DNA from: JAWPNA01 sp045402695 | Lineage (GTDB): Bacteria > Acidobacteriota > Polarisedimenticolia > JACPZX01 > DASXTC01 | NCBI GenBank assembly: GCA_045402695.1 | Contig: JAWPNA010000269.1 | Span: 1 to 16,631, forward strand | DNA length: 16,631 bases | Reading direction: 5' to 3' | Part shown: positions 7,480 through 14,978 of the stretch, piece by piece | How positions within the stretch are numbered: position 1 is the stretch's first letter | How the letters are laid out: each line of letters opens with the position of its first letter | Position numbers and translations under genes: made by a program | The notes under the pieces: model-generated | Database searches by the model: none | What the model saw: the letters and a program-made list of their open reading frames with translations, nothing else | What the model was told of the DNA's origin: nothing

Positions 7480-9241
7480 TCCGCGGGGCCGCCGGCAGCT
7501 CGATCACGAACCGGCCGCCCCCTTGGGCGCGGTTCTCGGCGTGAATCGCGCCGCCGTGGAGCAGGACCAGGTGCTTGACGATGGCGAGCCCCAATCCGGT
7601 GCCGCCGGCCTCGCGGCTGCGCGCGCGATCGACCCTGTAAAACCTGTTGAAGATGCGATCGAGCGCTTCGGAAGGGATGCCGGGGCCCGTGTCCTCCACC
7701 TCGATCACGATCCTGTCCTTCTCACGGTGGGCGGAGACGACGATCGTGCCCCCCTCGCGGTTGAACTTGATGGCGTTGTCCAGCAGGTTCGTGAGGACCT
7801 GATCGAGGCGGCGGCGATCGGCCGTGAGTTCGAGACCCTCGGCGACGCGCGTCTCGATGCTGATCCTGCGGGCCGAAGCGCGCGCAGCTAAGGATGCGGC
7901 CGCCTCGCGGACGGCGGCCGCCACGTCCACGGACGCGAGCGACAGGGTGATGGCACCGGTCTCGATGAGCGAGAGATCGGTGAGGTCGTTCAGGATCGCC
8001 TCCATGCGGGCGGTGTTCTTCTGCACGATCGCCAGGAACATCTCGGCGGTTTCGGGCTCGGCGACCGCGCCGCCCGTCAGGGTCTCGACAGCCGCCCGCA
8101 CCGAGGCGAGAGGCGTGCGCAGCTCGTGGGAGATGTCGGCCACGAAGTCGCGGCGGACCTTCTCGAGCGCCTCGAGGCGGGTGACATCGAAGAACAGGCC
8201 GATCGCGCCCGTCTGCCGCCCGGCGGCATCGTTGAAGGGAGTGACGTTCAGCTCGAACGACCTGCCCGAAGGTGTCGCGACGCGGCGCTGCACGTCGGCG
8301 CCCCGCGCGAGAACCTCCTCGAACGCCTCGACCACCGTCCGGTCCCATACGATCTGGAACATCGGGGTCCCGGCGGGGGTACCGCGCTCGGCTCCGAAGA
8401 TGCTCCTGAGCGACTCGTTCATCAGGAGCAGATGGCGATTGCTGTCCACCACCAGGATTCCCTCGCGCAGGCCCGCGAGGATCGAGGCGAGGAGGCGCCG
8501 TTCGGATTCGGCGACCGCCATCTGATCCAGAAGGGCGTGGCGCATGCGGTCCACGGAAACGGCAAGGTCCCCGATCTCATCGCGCGAATCGTGCTCGAGC
8601 GGGATGTCGTAGCCCCCCGATGCGACAGAATCGGCGATCCGGCTGAGGCGCTCGATGGGACGGGAGAACCGGCCTACCATCACGTGGGCGACGGATGCCA
8701 GAAGGGCCAGACAGACGAGGACCACCAGTCCCAGCGCGAGACGGTACCGGCCGGAGATGGCTCTCAGGTCGGCGGCCGGGATGGCCAATCGGACGTATCC
8801 TCGTGGTGATGAGGCGGCCCCGACCCGGCGCGCGAAGTACTCCATCGACACGCCGAGACTGTCGCTGTAGCGTGTGGCCTCCCCGGTGCCGCCGGCGGCG
8901 GAGCGCTCGACCTCGGGACGCGAAAGGTGGTTGTCCAGCGATGGGAGATCGTGAAGCGGGACCTGGGAGTCGCCCAGCACGATGCCAGAGGGGTCGATGA
9001 GGGTCACCCGGACTCCCAGGGAGGCCCCGGTCTCGTCGGCCCATCGGTCGGCGTCGGCGGAGGAGCCGGGCCAGCGGGCCTCCACGGCGCGCGCGAGCAG
9101 CAACGATTCAGCCGACAGCCGCGCGGCGGCCCGCTCGCGCACGGCGCGATCGACGAGGTAGCTCGCGCACAGGTCGATCGCAAGCGCCGCAATGGAGATG
9201 AACAGCGCGAGAGTGACGAGGAGGCGCCGCCGGATCTTCAA
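7475..9241 (-). CDS. phoR: Phosphate-regulon sensor histidine kinase PhoR
   Basis: This is a membrane histidine kinase/phosphatase that phosphorylates PhoB when phosphate is scarce. The 588 residues contain TM1 (about 8-30), a periplasmic loop of about 135 residues, TM2 (about 168-188), a HAMP linker starting at GRFSRPIERL, a PAS domain (about 250-355), HisKA with DISHELRTPL (catalytic His372), and HATPase_c with LDNAIKF (N box, 487-493), DTGPGIP (517-523), RFYR and GTGLGLAI (547-554). The large periplasmic loop differs from E. coli PhoR, which lacks one, and is closer to the Bacillus or long-form PhoR layout. Start is TTG at 9239-9241, overlapping the phoB TGA as TTGA; no clear ribosome binding site is seen, so translation is probably coupled to phoB. 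The phosphate assignment rests on the neighbours phoU, phoB and pst. Confidence 0.94.
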   Translation of the reverse strand: MKIRRRLLVTLALFISIAALAIDLCASYLVDRAVRERAAARLSAESLLLARAVEARWPGSSADADRWADETGASLGVRVTLIDPSGIVLGDSQVPLHDLPSLDNHLSRPEVERSAAGGTGEATRYSDSLGVSMEYFARRVGAASSPRGYVRLAIPAADLRAISGRYRLALGLVVLVCLALLASVAHVMVGRFSRPIERLSRIADSVASGGYDIPLEHDSRDEIGDLAVSVDRMRHALLDQMAVAESERRLLASILAGLREGILVVDSNRHLLLMNESLRSIFGAERGTPAGTPMFQIVWDRTVVEAFEEVLARGADVQRRVATPSGRSFELNVTPFNDAAGRQTGAIGLFFDVTRLEALEKVRRDFVADISHELRTPLASVRAAVETLTGGAVAEPETAEMFLAIVQKNTARMEAILNDLTDLSLIETGAITLSLASVDVAAAVREAAASLAARASARRISIETRVAEGLELTADRRRLDQVLTNLLDNAIKFNREGGTIVVSAHREKDRIVIEVEDTGPGIPSEALDRIFNRFYRVDRARSREAGGTGLGLAIVKHLVLLHGGAIHAENRAQGGGRFVIELPAAPRI

Positions 9242-9960
9242 GTGTCGCCGGTGGAGCCGCCGCGCTCGCGGAACCGATACCCCACGCCGACGATGGTCTC
9301 GATCTGGTCGCCGGGCGAGCCGAGCTTCTGCCTCAGGCGGCGGACGTGGACATCCACGGTGCGCGTGGACTCGGTGTACTCGTATTCCCAGACCTTCTGC
9401 AGGAGGTGGTCACGCGTCAGGACGCGGCCGCGGCTCTTGATGAGGGCGGACAGCAGCGCGAACTCCATCCGCGTCAGGGGAACCTCCTTTCCTCCGGATC
9501 GCAGCACGTGCCCCTCGAAATCCATCTCGATGCCTCCGCCGCGATAGGCCGAGGCAGCAGGCGCCTCCACTCGACGCGCCCTGCGCAGCAGGGCCCTCAC
9601 CCTGGCCAGGACCTCCTTCATGCTGAAAGGCTTGGTCAGGTAGTCGTCGGCCCCCATCTCGAGGCCCACGAGCTTGTCGGTCTCCTCGACCCTGGCCGTC
9701 AGCATCAGGAGCGGCATGTGAGCGGTGTCGGCGGAGGCGCGCACGGCGCGGCACACTTCCAGGCCGTCCATTCCCGGGAGCATGAGGTCGAGGATGACCA
9801 GATCGAAGTTCTTCTGGCGCGCCAGGGCAAGCCCCGTCTCCCCGGAGTCGGCGGTCGCCACGGTGTAGCCGCCCGATTTCTCCAGGTTGTACCTGAGGGA
9901 GGCGGCGATGTCGGCCTCGTCCTCGATGATGAGGATCTTCCTCCGCCCGGCGGCGCTCAA
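9238..9960 (-). CDS. phoB: Phosphate-regulon response regulator PhoB (OmpR family)
   Basis: This is a DNA-binding response regulator phosphorylated by PhoR, expected to bind the repeat boxes in this window. The 240-residue protein has a receiver domain with acidic pocket E13-D14, phospho-acceptor Asp58 in LVILDLMLPGMDG, switch Thr88 in LMLTAR and Lys110 in YLTKPF. The winged-helix output domain follows from about residue 145, with LTRDHLLQKVWEYEY, TRTVDVHVRRLRQKLG and a VGVGYRF ending. The start is TTG at 9958-9960, chosen because it gives the normal PhoB N-terminus (SAAGRRKILIIEDE), has GGGAGG 3 nt upstream, and overlaps the phoU stop as TTGA. The frame is open further upstream to 10455, but that part lies over phoU in another frame and is not coding. 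Confidence 0.95.
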   Translation of the reverse strand: MSAAGRRKILIIEDEADIAASLRYNLEKSGGYTVATADSGETGLALARQKNFDLVILDLMLPGMDGLEVCRAVRASADTAHMPLLMLTARVEETDKLVGLEMGADDYLTKPFSMKEVLARVRALLRRARRVEAPAASAYRGGGIEMDFEGHVLRSGGKEVPLTRMEFALLSALIKSRGRVLTRDHLLQKVWEYEYTESTRTVDVHVRRLRQKLGSPGDQIETIVGVGYRFRERGGSTGDT

Positions 9961-10649
9961 CTGCCTCCCTCGTGCGGTCTCGGGTGGAACCCCCCGTGGC
10001 GGATCACGCGCCCCTCGGCCATGAACACCACCATCTCGCAGATGTTGGTGCACCCGTCGGCGATCCGCTCCAGGTACTTGGCGACGAACGTGAGCCGGAT
10101 GGCGCGGCTGATCGATCGTGGATCTTCGATCATGTAGGAAAGAAGCTCGCGGAACACCTGCTCCATCAGGAGGTCCACCTCGTCGTCCCGTTTGATGATC
10201 TCCCGGGCCGCATCCGCGTCGCGCCGCACGAACGCGTCGAGGCTTCCCCGCAGCATGCCCACCGCGATCACGGCCATGCGGGGGATGTCGATGAGCGGCT
10301 TGAGCAGGGGCTCCTGGTTCATCTCGATGGCGCGCTCGCTGATGTTGACCGCCTGATCTCCCATCCGCTCGATCTCGGGGGCGATCTTCAGTGCCGTGGT
10401 CAGAAAGCGCAGATCCGAGGCCATCGGCTGGCGCAGCGCGAGCAGGTCGGTGCAAAGCTGATCCACCACCAGCTCCTGCTGGTCGATCTCCTCGTCACCC
10501 GCGATGACGCGCCGCGCGACCTCCGAGTCGCGGCAGGTGAGCGCGGCAAGCGCTCTCTCGATCGCCTCTTGCGTGAGGCTGGCCAGCCGGAGGATCGCTT
10601 CGCTGAGGTTCTCGAGGTCCTTTTCGAAGTGACGTTCGATTCTGTCCAT
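9957..10649 (-). CDS. phoU: Phosphate-signalling regulator PhoU
   Basis: PhoU couples the state of the Pst transporter to PhoR and keeps the regulon off when phosphate is plentiful. The 230-residue helical protein has two PhoU repeats, each with an ExxxD metal-binding signature at equivalent places: E94-RMG-D98 and E194-RIA-D198, in the contexts IERMGDQAVNISERA and LERIADGCTNICEM. Length is typical. The ATG at 10647-10649 gives the standard start MDRIERHFEKDLENL; a longer in-frame start at 10742 would add 31 residues unlike the family and would reach the edge of the repeat box. The ribosome binding site is weak (AGG). phoU is the first gene of the phoU-phoB-phoR unit; in E. coli it is instead the last gene after pstB. 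Confidence 0.95.
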   Translation of the reverse strand: MDRIERHFEKDLENLSEAILRLASLTQEAIERALAALTCRDSEVARRVIAGDEEIDQQELVVDQLCTDLLALRQPMASDLRFLTTALKIAPEIERMGDQAVNISERAIEMNQEPLLKPLIDIPRMAVIAVGMLRGSLDAFVRRDADAAREIIKRDDEVDLLMEQVFRELLSYMIEDPRSISRAIRLTFVAKYLERIADGCTNICEMVVFMAEGRVIRHGGFHPRPHEGGS

Positions 10650-10665
10650 CGTGGGCCTGACGGTT

Positions 10666-10671
10666 ATTATA
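10666..10671 (-). promoter_or_regulatory. Possible sigma-70 -10 element upstream of phoU
   Basis: The minus strand reads TATAAT, a perfect -10 hexamer, 17 nt before the phoU ATG in an otherwise GC-rich region. No convincing -35 box is seen 16-18 bp upstream, and the resulting leader would be under 10 nt. It could give basal phoU-phoB-phoR expression independent of the Pho box about 80 bp further upstream. Confidence 0.3.
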
Positions 10672-10748
10672 TCCTCCGGATCGCGGTAATCCGGTTGATC
10701 CTCCACTGGAGGGTCACCCGGAGCGTCGCGCGCGGTGGTCAATGGTCT

Positions 10749-10776
10749 GTGAACCCCGCGTTAAAACGATGTGAAC
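10749..10776. promoter_or_regulatory. Predicted Pho box between phoU and the SGNH hydrolase gene
   Basis: Three hexamers spaced exactly 11 bp apart on the plus strand: GTGAAC (10749-10754), GTTAAA (10760-10765) and GTGAAC (10771-10776). On the minus strand they read GTTCAC, TTTAAC, GTTCAC, the same words and orientation relative to the gene as at pstS and the porin. Orientation therefore favours phoU-phoB-phoR (autoregulation). However, the box ends only 20 nt before the plus-strand hydrolase start, so it could serve both directions. Confidence 0.65.
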
Positions 10777-10796
10777 AGTAGGAGTGACGGCCCACG

Positions 10797-12035
10797 GTGA
10801 ACCGAGACGGTGAGGGGAGGAGGTCTTCGTCGAGCCGGTGGACAAGGCCGCTCGGATGGATGCTCATCATGATGACCCCGATCCTGGTGTTCGGGGTGGT
10901 GGAAGCCGCCGTGCGCTTGCTGGGAGTGGAGCCGGCGCTGAGCCGGCAGGCCTCGGTGCCCGCCTGGCTCGACCGAAACATCCTGATCAAGGAACGCCGG
11001 TGGATCGAGCTGCTGTCCGGCTCGCCTCAGGACCTACGCAACTACTACAGGACCTACCTCTGGGACCGGTACCTCTTTTACAGGCTGCGGCCGGGTCTCG
11101 ACCTGCCGCTGACCGACGTGATGGCCCCACCGGAGATCCGCGCGCGCACGCGGTGGACGTTTCATACCAACGCGAGAGGATTCAACGCGCGGGAGGTCCC
11201 GTACGTGAAGCCGCCCCGCACGTTCAGGATCGTGGCGCTGGGGGACTCCTCCACGTTCGGGTGGGGGGTGGACACCGGGAGGATCTACCCGCACCTGTTG
11301 GAGGCCGCGCTGCGTTCGAGGCACCCGGCCTCGCCCATCGAGGTGGTGAATCTGGGCGTGTGCGGCTACTCCTCGTTCCAGGGGTTGATCCTGCTGCAGA
11401 GGGAGGCGATGCGGTATCAGCCGGATCTGGTGACGCTCTCCTACGGCTCGAACGACTACAGCAAAGTGCCCGAGGCGTTCGAGGATGTGTACCGCAGGAA
11501 CATGGGATGGTCGGGCGCCGTGCGCGATCTCCTTTATTACAGCCGTGCGTACCAGATCTATGCGGCGTTTCTCCTGAGCAGGATGAGTCCCTCCCAAGGC
11601 GGCGAGCGGGAGGAGTCGCAGGCCGTCTACAACGTGGGGCCAGAGAGATCGTGGCGGCACATGACGGAGATGGCGCGATTCGCCAGGAGCCACGGAGTCG
11701 ACCCGATCTTTGTGACCAATTGCGTGCCGGGTGAGATGTCCGAGCCCATCCGGGCCGCGGCGAAGTACACCGGGACCCCGCTGCTCGATACGCAGGAGCT
11801 GCTGGGAGGAGCCGTGGAAGACGTCCAGGCGGGGCGTCGCTTCGCCGGGGAGATGGCGCCCTACCGTGCGTTGTACGGCCCCGCGATGCTCGCGGACTAC
11901 CCGTGGCTGGCCGTCTACTTGAATGACAAGTGCCACCCGAACAGGATCGGCCACCGGATGATCGCCGAGGCGCTCGTGCCGATGGTGGAAGCCTCCAGAG
12001 CCTACTCGGTGTTCGTGTCCGGGTCGAAGCCGTGA
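10797..12035 (+). CDS. Membrane-anchored SGNH/GDSL-family hydrolase
   Basis: This is a predicted serine esterase or acyl/acetyl hydrolase; the substrate is unknown. The 412-residue protein has an Arg/Ser-rich N-terminus, one hydrophobic helix (about 20-44, signal anchor) and about 95 residues without recognised motifs. The SGNH core follows: block I GDSSTFGWG with nucleophile Ser151, block II NLGVCGYSS with Gly187, block III GSNDYS with Asn219, and block V DKCHPNRIGH with Asp377 and His380. All catalytic residues are present, so it should be active, most likely facing the periplasm. The start is GTG at 10797; AGGAG lies about 12 nt upstream, a long spacing, and an in-frame ATG at 10860 is an alternative that would shorten the anchor. 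It diverges from phoU across a predicted Pho box and converges on the aspartyl protease gene with a 10-bp gap. Confidence 0.85.
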   Translation: MNRDGEGRRSSSSRWTRPLGWMLIMMTPILVFGVVEAAVRLLGVEPALSRQASVPAWLDRNILIKERRWIELLSGSPQDLRNYYRTYLWDRYLFYRLRPGLDLPLTDVMAPPEIRARTRWTFHTNARGFNAREVPYVKPPRTFRIVALGDSSTFGWGVDTGRIYPHLLEAALRSRHPASPIEVVNLGVCGYSSFQGLILLQREAMRYQPDLVTLSYGSNDYSKVPEAFEDVYRRNMGWSGAVRDLLYYSRAYQIYAAFLLSRMSPSQGGEREESQAVYNVGPERSWRHMTEMARFARSHGVDPIFVTNCVPGEMSEPIRAAAKYTGTPLLDTQELLGGAVEDVQAGRRFAGEMAPYRALYGPAMLADYPWLAVYLNDKCHPNRIGHRMIAEALVPMVEASRAYSVFVSGSKP

Positions 12036-12045
12036 GCGGTCCGAC

Positions 12046-13659
12046 TCACTCGATGGGACGGAAGGAAAGCGTGCCGGCGCCCGGATCGATCCGCAGATCG
12101 AAGGCCGCGAGGCGCCCGATCCCCACCACGGCGTCGAGGTCGACCTGGAACCGGAACGCCTCGCCGTTGAGGTCAACCACGAACAGGTGGCGGGTGATGA
12201 AATCCCGGCCGGCGATCCGCAGGGCGATTTCGTCCAAGGTCTCGGCGTCCTCGACCTGCCCCGCGAATCCGAGCAGCGCGGCGCCGGCCTGGGAGGCGGG
12301 CCGCACCATTGCCTGGGGGATCCGCTTGAGCACGGTTCGGTCGACCAGGTCCACGGCGGAGCCGGTGTCGAGCAGCGCCCTCGCCGGCCGCTGGGCCAGG
12401 ACGACGCTGAAGATGATGTGCGATCCGTCGGCCAGATAAGGAACCGTCACCCACCGGCCCCTCGAGTCGGGAGATGGCGAGGCGGGCGGCCCGCGGTCCA
12501 AGGAGCGCGGTTTCACGACGGCGATCACCCCGCTTTCCGGCCTCATCTCGAGATACGTCTGACTGCCCGGCGGTGCGAGGATGATCGGATTGATGATGCC
12601 GTCGAGCCCTGGAGGAAGATCCGACACGCTCGCCATCACGGCGCGCGCGCGCACCGGCCCCAGATCCAGCGCGTCGAGCAGAACAGGATGCGAATGGCGT
12701 TTCATCCCGCCAATCCCGGCGCTCTGGAAGAACTCGTGCAGCTTCATTCCCAGCCGACGCGACAGGGACTCGGAGAGCACCAGCCCCGAGGCTCCCGTGT
12801 CCACCAGAAGCTTCAGGTTCCTCATCCCGGAGATGCCGGCTCGAAGGTAGATGCGGCCGTCCTGCTCCACCTGATAGGGGAGCACCGCCTCGGACTCCAC
12901 CCGTGTGATGTGGTTGACCTCGGGCGCGCGACAGGCGCGCAGCAGCTCCAGCCAGGATCGCGCGAGCAGGTCGGACGGCATCGCCTCGATCAGCCGGCTG
13001 TAGATCGAGATCAGCTCCGGCACCGAGCGGCTCACCCGAGACAGGACGCGCAGGCCGACCGCGTTGTCCGGCTCCAACGAGAGCGCCCCGGCGGCGCGCC
13101 GGCGGGCTTCCTCGACCTTTCCTTCCATCACATCGAGCATCGCAAGCTGCGCCACCGCCTGCGCCGAGGAGGTGTCCAGCTCGGCGGCGCGCTCCAGATC
13201 GGCCCGCGCGGAACGGGCGTCTCCTTCCTGCAGCGAGATCGACGCGAGAAGGATGTGCGCGAGAGGCGATTGCGGAAAGGTCTCCAGGATCCGGCGAGCC
13301 GCCGCACGGGCGGCGCCGTAGTGGCCGAGCGCCCGGAAGGCGCGCACCTGAAGGGCCAGCGCTTCGGCATCGCCGGGGGCCGCGGCCAGCGCGGTGTCGA
13401 GCGCGGTGATCGCCTCCTCGAAGCTGGAGGCGCCGAGCAGCTCCCTGGCACGCCCCACATGCGCGTCGCGCGCGGCTCGCGCTGCCTCTCCTGATGGGCC
13501 GGACGGGCGGGACGGCTTAGACGGCGCGGAAGCACGCGCGGCCCGGTCAGTGACCGATCGGTCCACCCGCAGGTACGACCATGCCAGCAGGCACAGGCCC
13601 GCGACCCCGCCCATCAGCGCGAGCATCAGCAGGCGTGAGACAAGACGACGGGTCGTCAT
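12046..13659 (-). CDS. TPR protein with two retropepsin-like aspartyl protease lobes
   Basis: This 537-residue predicted membrane-anchored protein combines protein-binding repeats with an aspartyl protease. A helix at about 8-30 is the anchor, followed by a Ser/Pro/Ala-rich linker (about 40-60) and three to four TPR-like repeats (about 64-240; for example ASSFEEAITALDTALAAAPG). The C-terminal half holds two Asp-protease lobes: LKLLVDTGASGLVLS (DTG at 287-289) with a partner motif LDGIINP (352-358), and RALLDTGSAVDLVD (DTG at 431-433) with DAVVGIG (509-515). The two DTG sites could form a single active site within one chain, as in pepsin; retroviral-type enzymes do this as homodimers. The ATG at 13659 follows the lipid-kinase stop by 3 nt, so it is the third gene of the plsY unit. 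The substrate is unknown; activity is inferred from the intact DTG motifs. Confidence 0.82.
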   Translation of the reverse strand: MTTRRLVSRLLMLALMGGVAGLCLLAWSYLRVDRSVTDRAARASAPSKPSRPSGPSGEAARAARDAHVGRARELLGASSFEEAITALDTALAAAPGDAEALALQVRAFRALGHYGAARAAARRILETFPQSPLAHILLASISLQEGDARSARADLERAAELDTSSAQAVAQLAMLDVMEGKVEEARRRAAGALSLEPDNAVGLRVLSRVSRSVPELISIYSRLIEAMPSDLLARSWLELLRACRAPEVNHITRVESEAVLPYQVEQDGRIYLRAGISGMRNLKLLVDTGASGLVLSESLSRRLGMKLHEFFQSAGIGGMKRHSHPVLLDALDLGPVRARAVMASVSDLPPGLDGIINPIILAPPGSQTYLEMRPESGVIAVVKPRSLDRGPPASPSPDSRGRWVTVPYLADGSHIIFSVVLAQRPARALLDTGSAVDLVDRTVLKRIPQAMVRPASQAGAALLGFAGQVEDAETLDEIALRIAGRDFITRHLFVVDLNGEAFRFQVDLDAVVGIGRLAAFDLRIDPGAGTLSFRPIE

Positions 13660-13662
13660 CCT

Positions 13663-14337
13663 TTAGCGCAGGGCGGCGGCCAGCGCGCCTTCCAGCAGAG
13701 GAGACATCACCATGACGCCGGTCCCCCCGGCCGCAGGCAGCGCTTGCACCAGCGTCATCACGGCGCCGGCGCCCAGCGGAATGGAGAAGTTGTCGTCTAT
13801 CGACACCGGGATCAACTCGAACAACGCGGCGGCCGCGGCCCCGGCGGCGAGCACGAGGGGAGCCGGGCCCAGGGAGGTGGCAGCGAGCGGCGCCGAGGCG
13901 AGCAGGCAGGCGGCAAGGCCACCCATTGTTCCTTCGAGGGTCTTGCCCAGCAGGGGCACGCGCCCCCACCGGACACCGATCATCTCGGCGACGGGATCGC
14001 CGAACACGAGCATCAGCATTGCCGCGATGGCCACGGCCTTGTTGAAGATGAGAATCGCCAGAAGGCATGAGAGAAGAAAAAGCGTCGTGCTCGACATGCG
14101 CTCCCGCTCCTTCTCCTTCGTGAAGCCGCTGAAATGGGAGAACAGCCACCGGTTGACGCCGGGGCGTCGAAAGCGAGCGTACTCAAGCGCGAGCATGACG
14201 AGAAGGAACATCGCCAGCACGGCGCAGGCGGCGATCCATCCAGCCCCGGCGCGGGCGGCGTCTCCCGCGGCGTACAGGGCCGGGAACAAGAGCCCGACGG
14301 TCCGGAACAGCTTCCGCTTGATCTTGAGCTCAGGCAA
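13663..14337 (-). CDS. SEC59/DGK1-family CTP-dependent lipid kinase (diacylglycerol, polyprenol or phytol type)
   Basis: This is a predicted integral-membrane kinase that phosphorylates a lipid alcohol using CTP. The 224 residues are mostly hydrophobic helices. Family motifs are visible: LEYARFRRPGVNRWLF (51-66), like the segment before the catalytic region of yeast Dgk1; GDPVAEMIGVRWGR (113-126) followed by GKTLEGTMGG (131-140); and SIDDNFSIPL (179-188), matching the conserved DDN-iP element. Substrate cannot be told from these motifs; diacylglycerol or a polyprenol would fit the neighbour plsY. The start is TTG at 14335-14337, inside the end of plsY (8-nt overlap), with GGAGG 4 nt upstream. 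The neighbouring aspartyl protease gene follows after 3 nt. A CdsA-type phosphatidate cytidylyltransferase is a less likely reading because its signature is absent. Confidence 0.8.
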   Translation of the reverse strand: MPELKIKRKLFRTVGLLFPALYAAGDAARAGAGWIAACAVLAMFLLVMLALEYARFRRPGVNRWLFSHFSGFTKEKERERMSSTTLFLLSCLLAILIFNKAVAIAAMLMLVFGDPVAEMIGVRWGRVPLLGKTLEGTMGGLAACLLASAPLAATSLGPAPLVLAAGAAAAALFELIPVSIDDNFSIPLGAGAVMTLVQALPAAGGTGVMVMSPLLEGALAAALR

Positions 14338-14956
14338 CCGGCCTCCGCAGACCTGGCGCGACGCGGGACCACAAGAGCGCGACCAGCAGCGCGGCAGCGG
14401 CCACGACCGGCGCGGGGCGTGGCGGCTGAGCCCCCAAGTAGGGGAGCGGGAGCCGCCCCGTCATCGCCGCCAGAATCGGGCTGACGCTGAGAGCGATGAT
14501 GCTCCACAGGAACTTGCGGGCGGGATGGAACAGACTCATCAGGATCCAGATCGCCAGCACCACCAGCAGCTCGGGGAAGATGAAGCAGGCCAGGACTCCG
14601 AGCATCGTGGCGCCTCCCTTACCGCCGCGGAACCCGAGAAACAGGGAGAAGTCGTGCCCGGCCACCGCCGCGGTCCCGACCCAGACCGCGAGCGCGTCGG
14701 GAAGCCCCAGCCGCCAGGCGAGCCACACGGCCGCCGCTCCCTTGGCGGCGTCGGCCACGCCCGCAAGCGCTCCGGAGAGCCGGCCGGCGGTGCGCCACAC
14801 ATTGGCGGCGCCGGGGTTGCGCGAGCCATGCTGTCGCACGTCCACGCCGGCCGCACGGCGTCCGATCCAGACCGAGAAGGGGAGGCTGCCGGCAAGGAAC
14901 CCCCCGAGCAACGCGGCGAGAAAGATCAGCTCCGGCGGCGCTTGGGTCGAGGACAT
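14330..14956 (-). CDS. plsY: Glycerol-3-phosphate acyltransferase PlsY (divergent C-terminus)
   Basis: PlsY is an inner-membrane enzyme that transfers an acyl group from acyl-phosphate to glycerol 3-phosphate, the first step of phosphatidic acid synthesis. The 208-residue protein has several membrane helices and the three conserved loops: GSLPFSVWIGR (23-33), HGSRNPGAANVWR (43-55; usual form GSGNPGATNVLR) and AGHDFSLFLGFRGGKGGAT (99-117; usual form FKGGKGVAT). The final RHxxNIxRL...E segment seen in E. coli and Bacillus PlsY is not found; the chain ends in LLWSRVAPGLRRPVA. I checked the other frames there and saw no sign of a frameshift. The ATG at 14956 has AGGAG about 12 nt upstream. It heads the three-gene minus-strand unit. 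plsX, the usual partner, is not in the window. Confidence 0.88.
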   Translation of the reverse strand: MSSTQAPPELIFLAALLGGFLAGSLPFSVWIGRRAAGVDVRQHGSRNPGAANVWRTAGRLSGALAGVADAAKGAAAVWLAWRLGLPDALAVWVGTAAVAGHDFSLFLGFRGGKGGATMLGVLACFIFPELLVVLAIWILMSLFHPARKFLWSIIALSVSPILAAMTGRLPLPYLGAQPPRPAPVVAAAALLVALLWSRVAPGLRRPVA

Positions 14957-14978
14957 GACTCGGACACACTCCTAGGTC

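Noticed and set aside
10650..10742. 31-residue N-terminal extension of phoU
   Set aside because: The family start MDRIERHFEK is at 10649, and the extension would cover the possible -10 element and abut the repeat box.
12032..12049. GTGAG/CTCAC inverted repeat spanning the two convergent stop codons
   Set aside because: The stem is only 5 bp with an 8-nt loop and no T-run on either side; too weak to call a bidirectional terminator.
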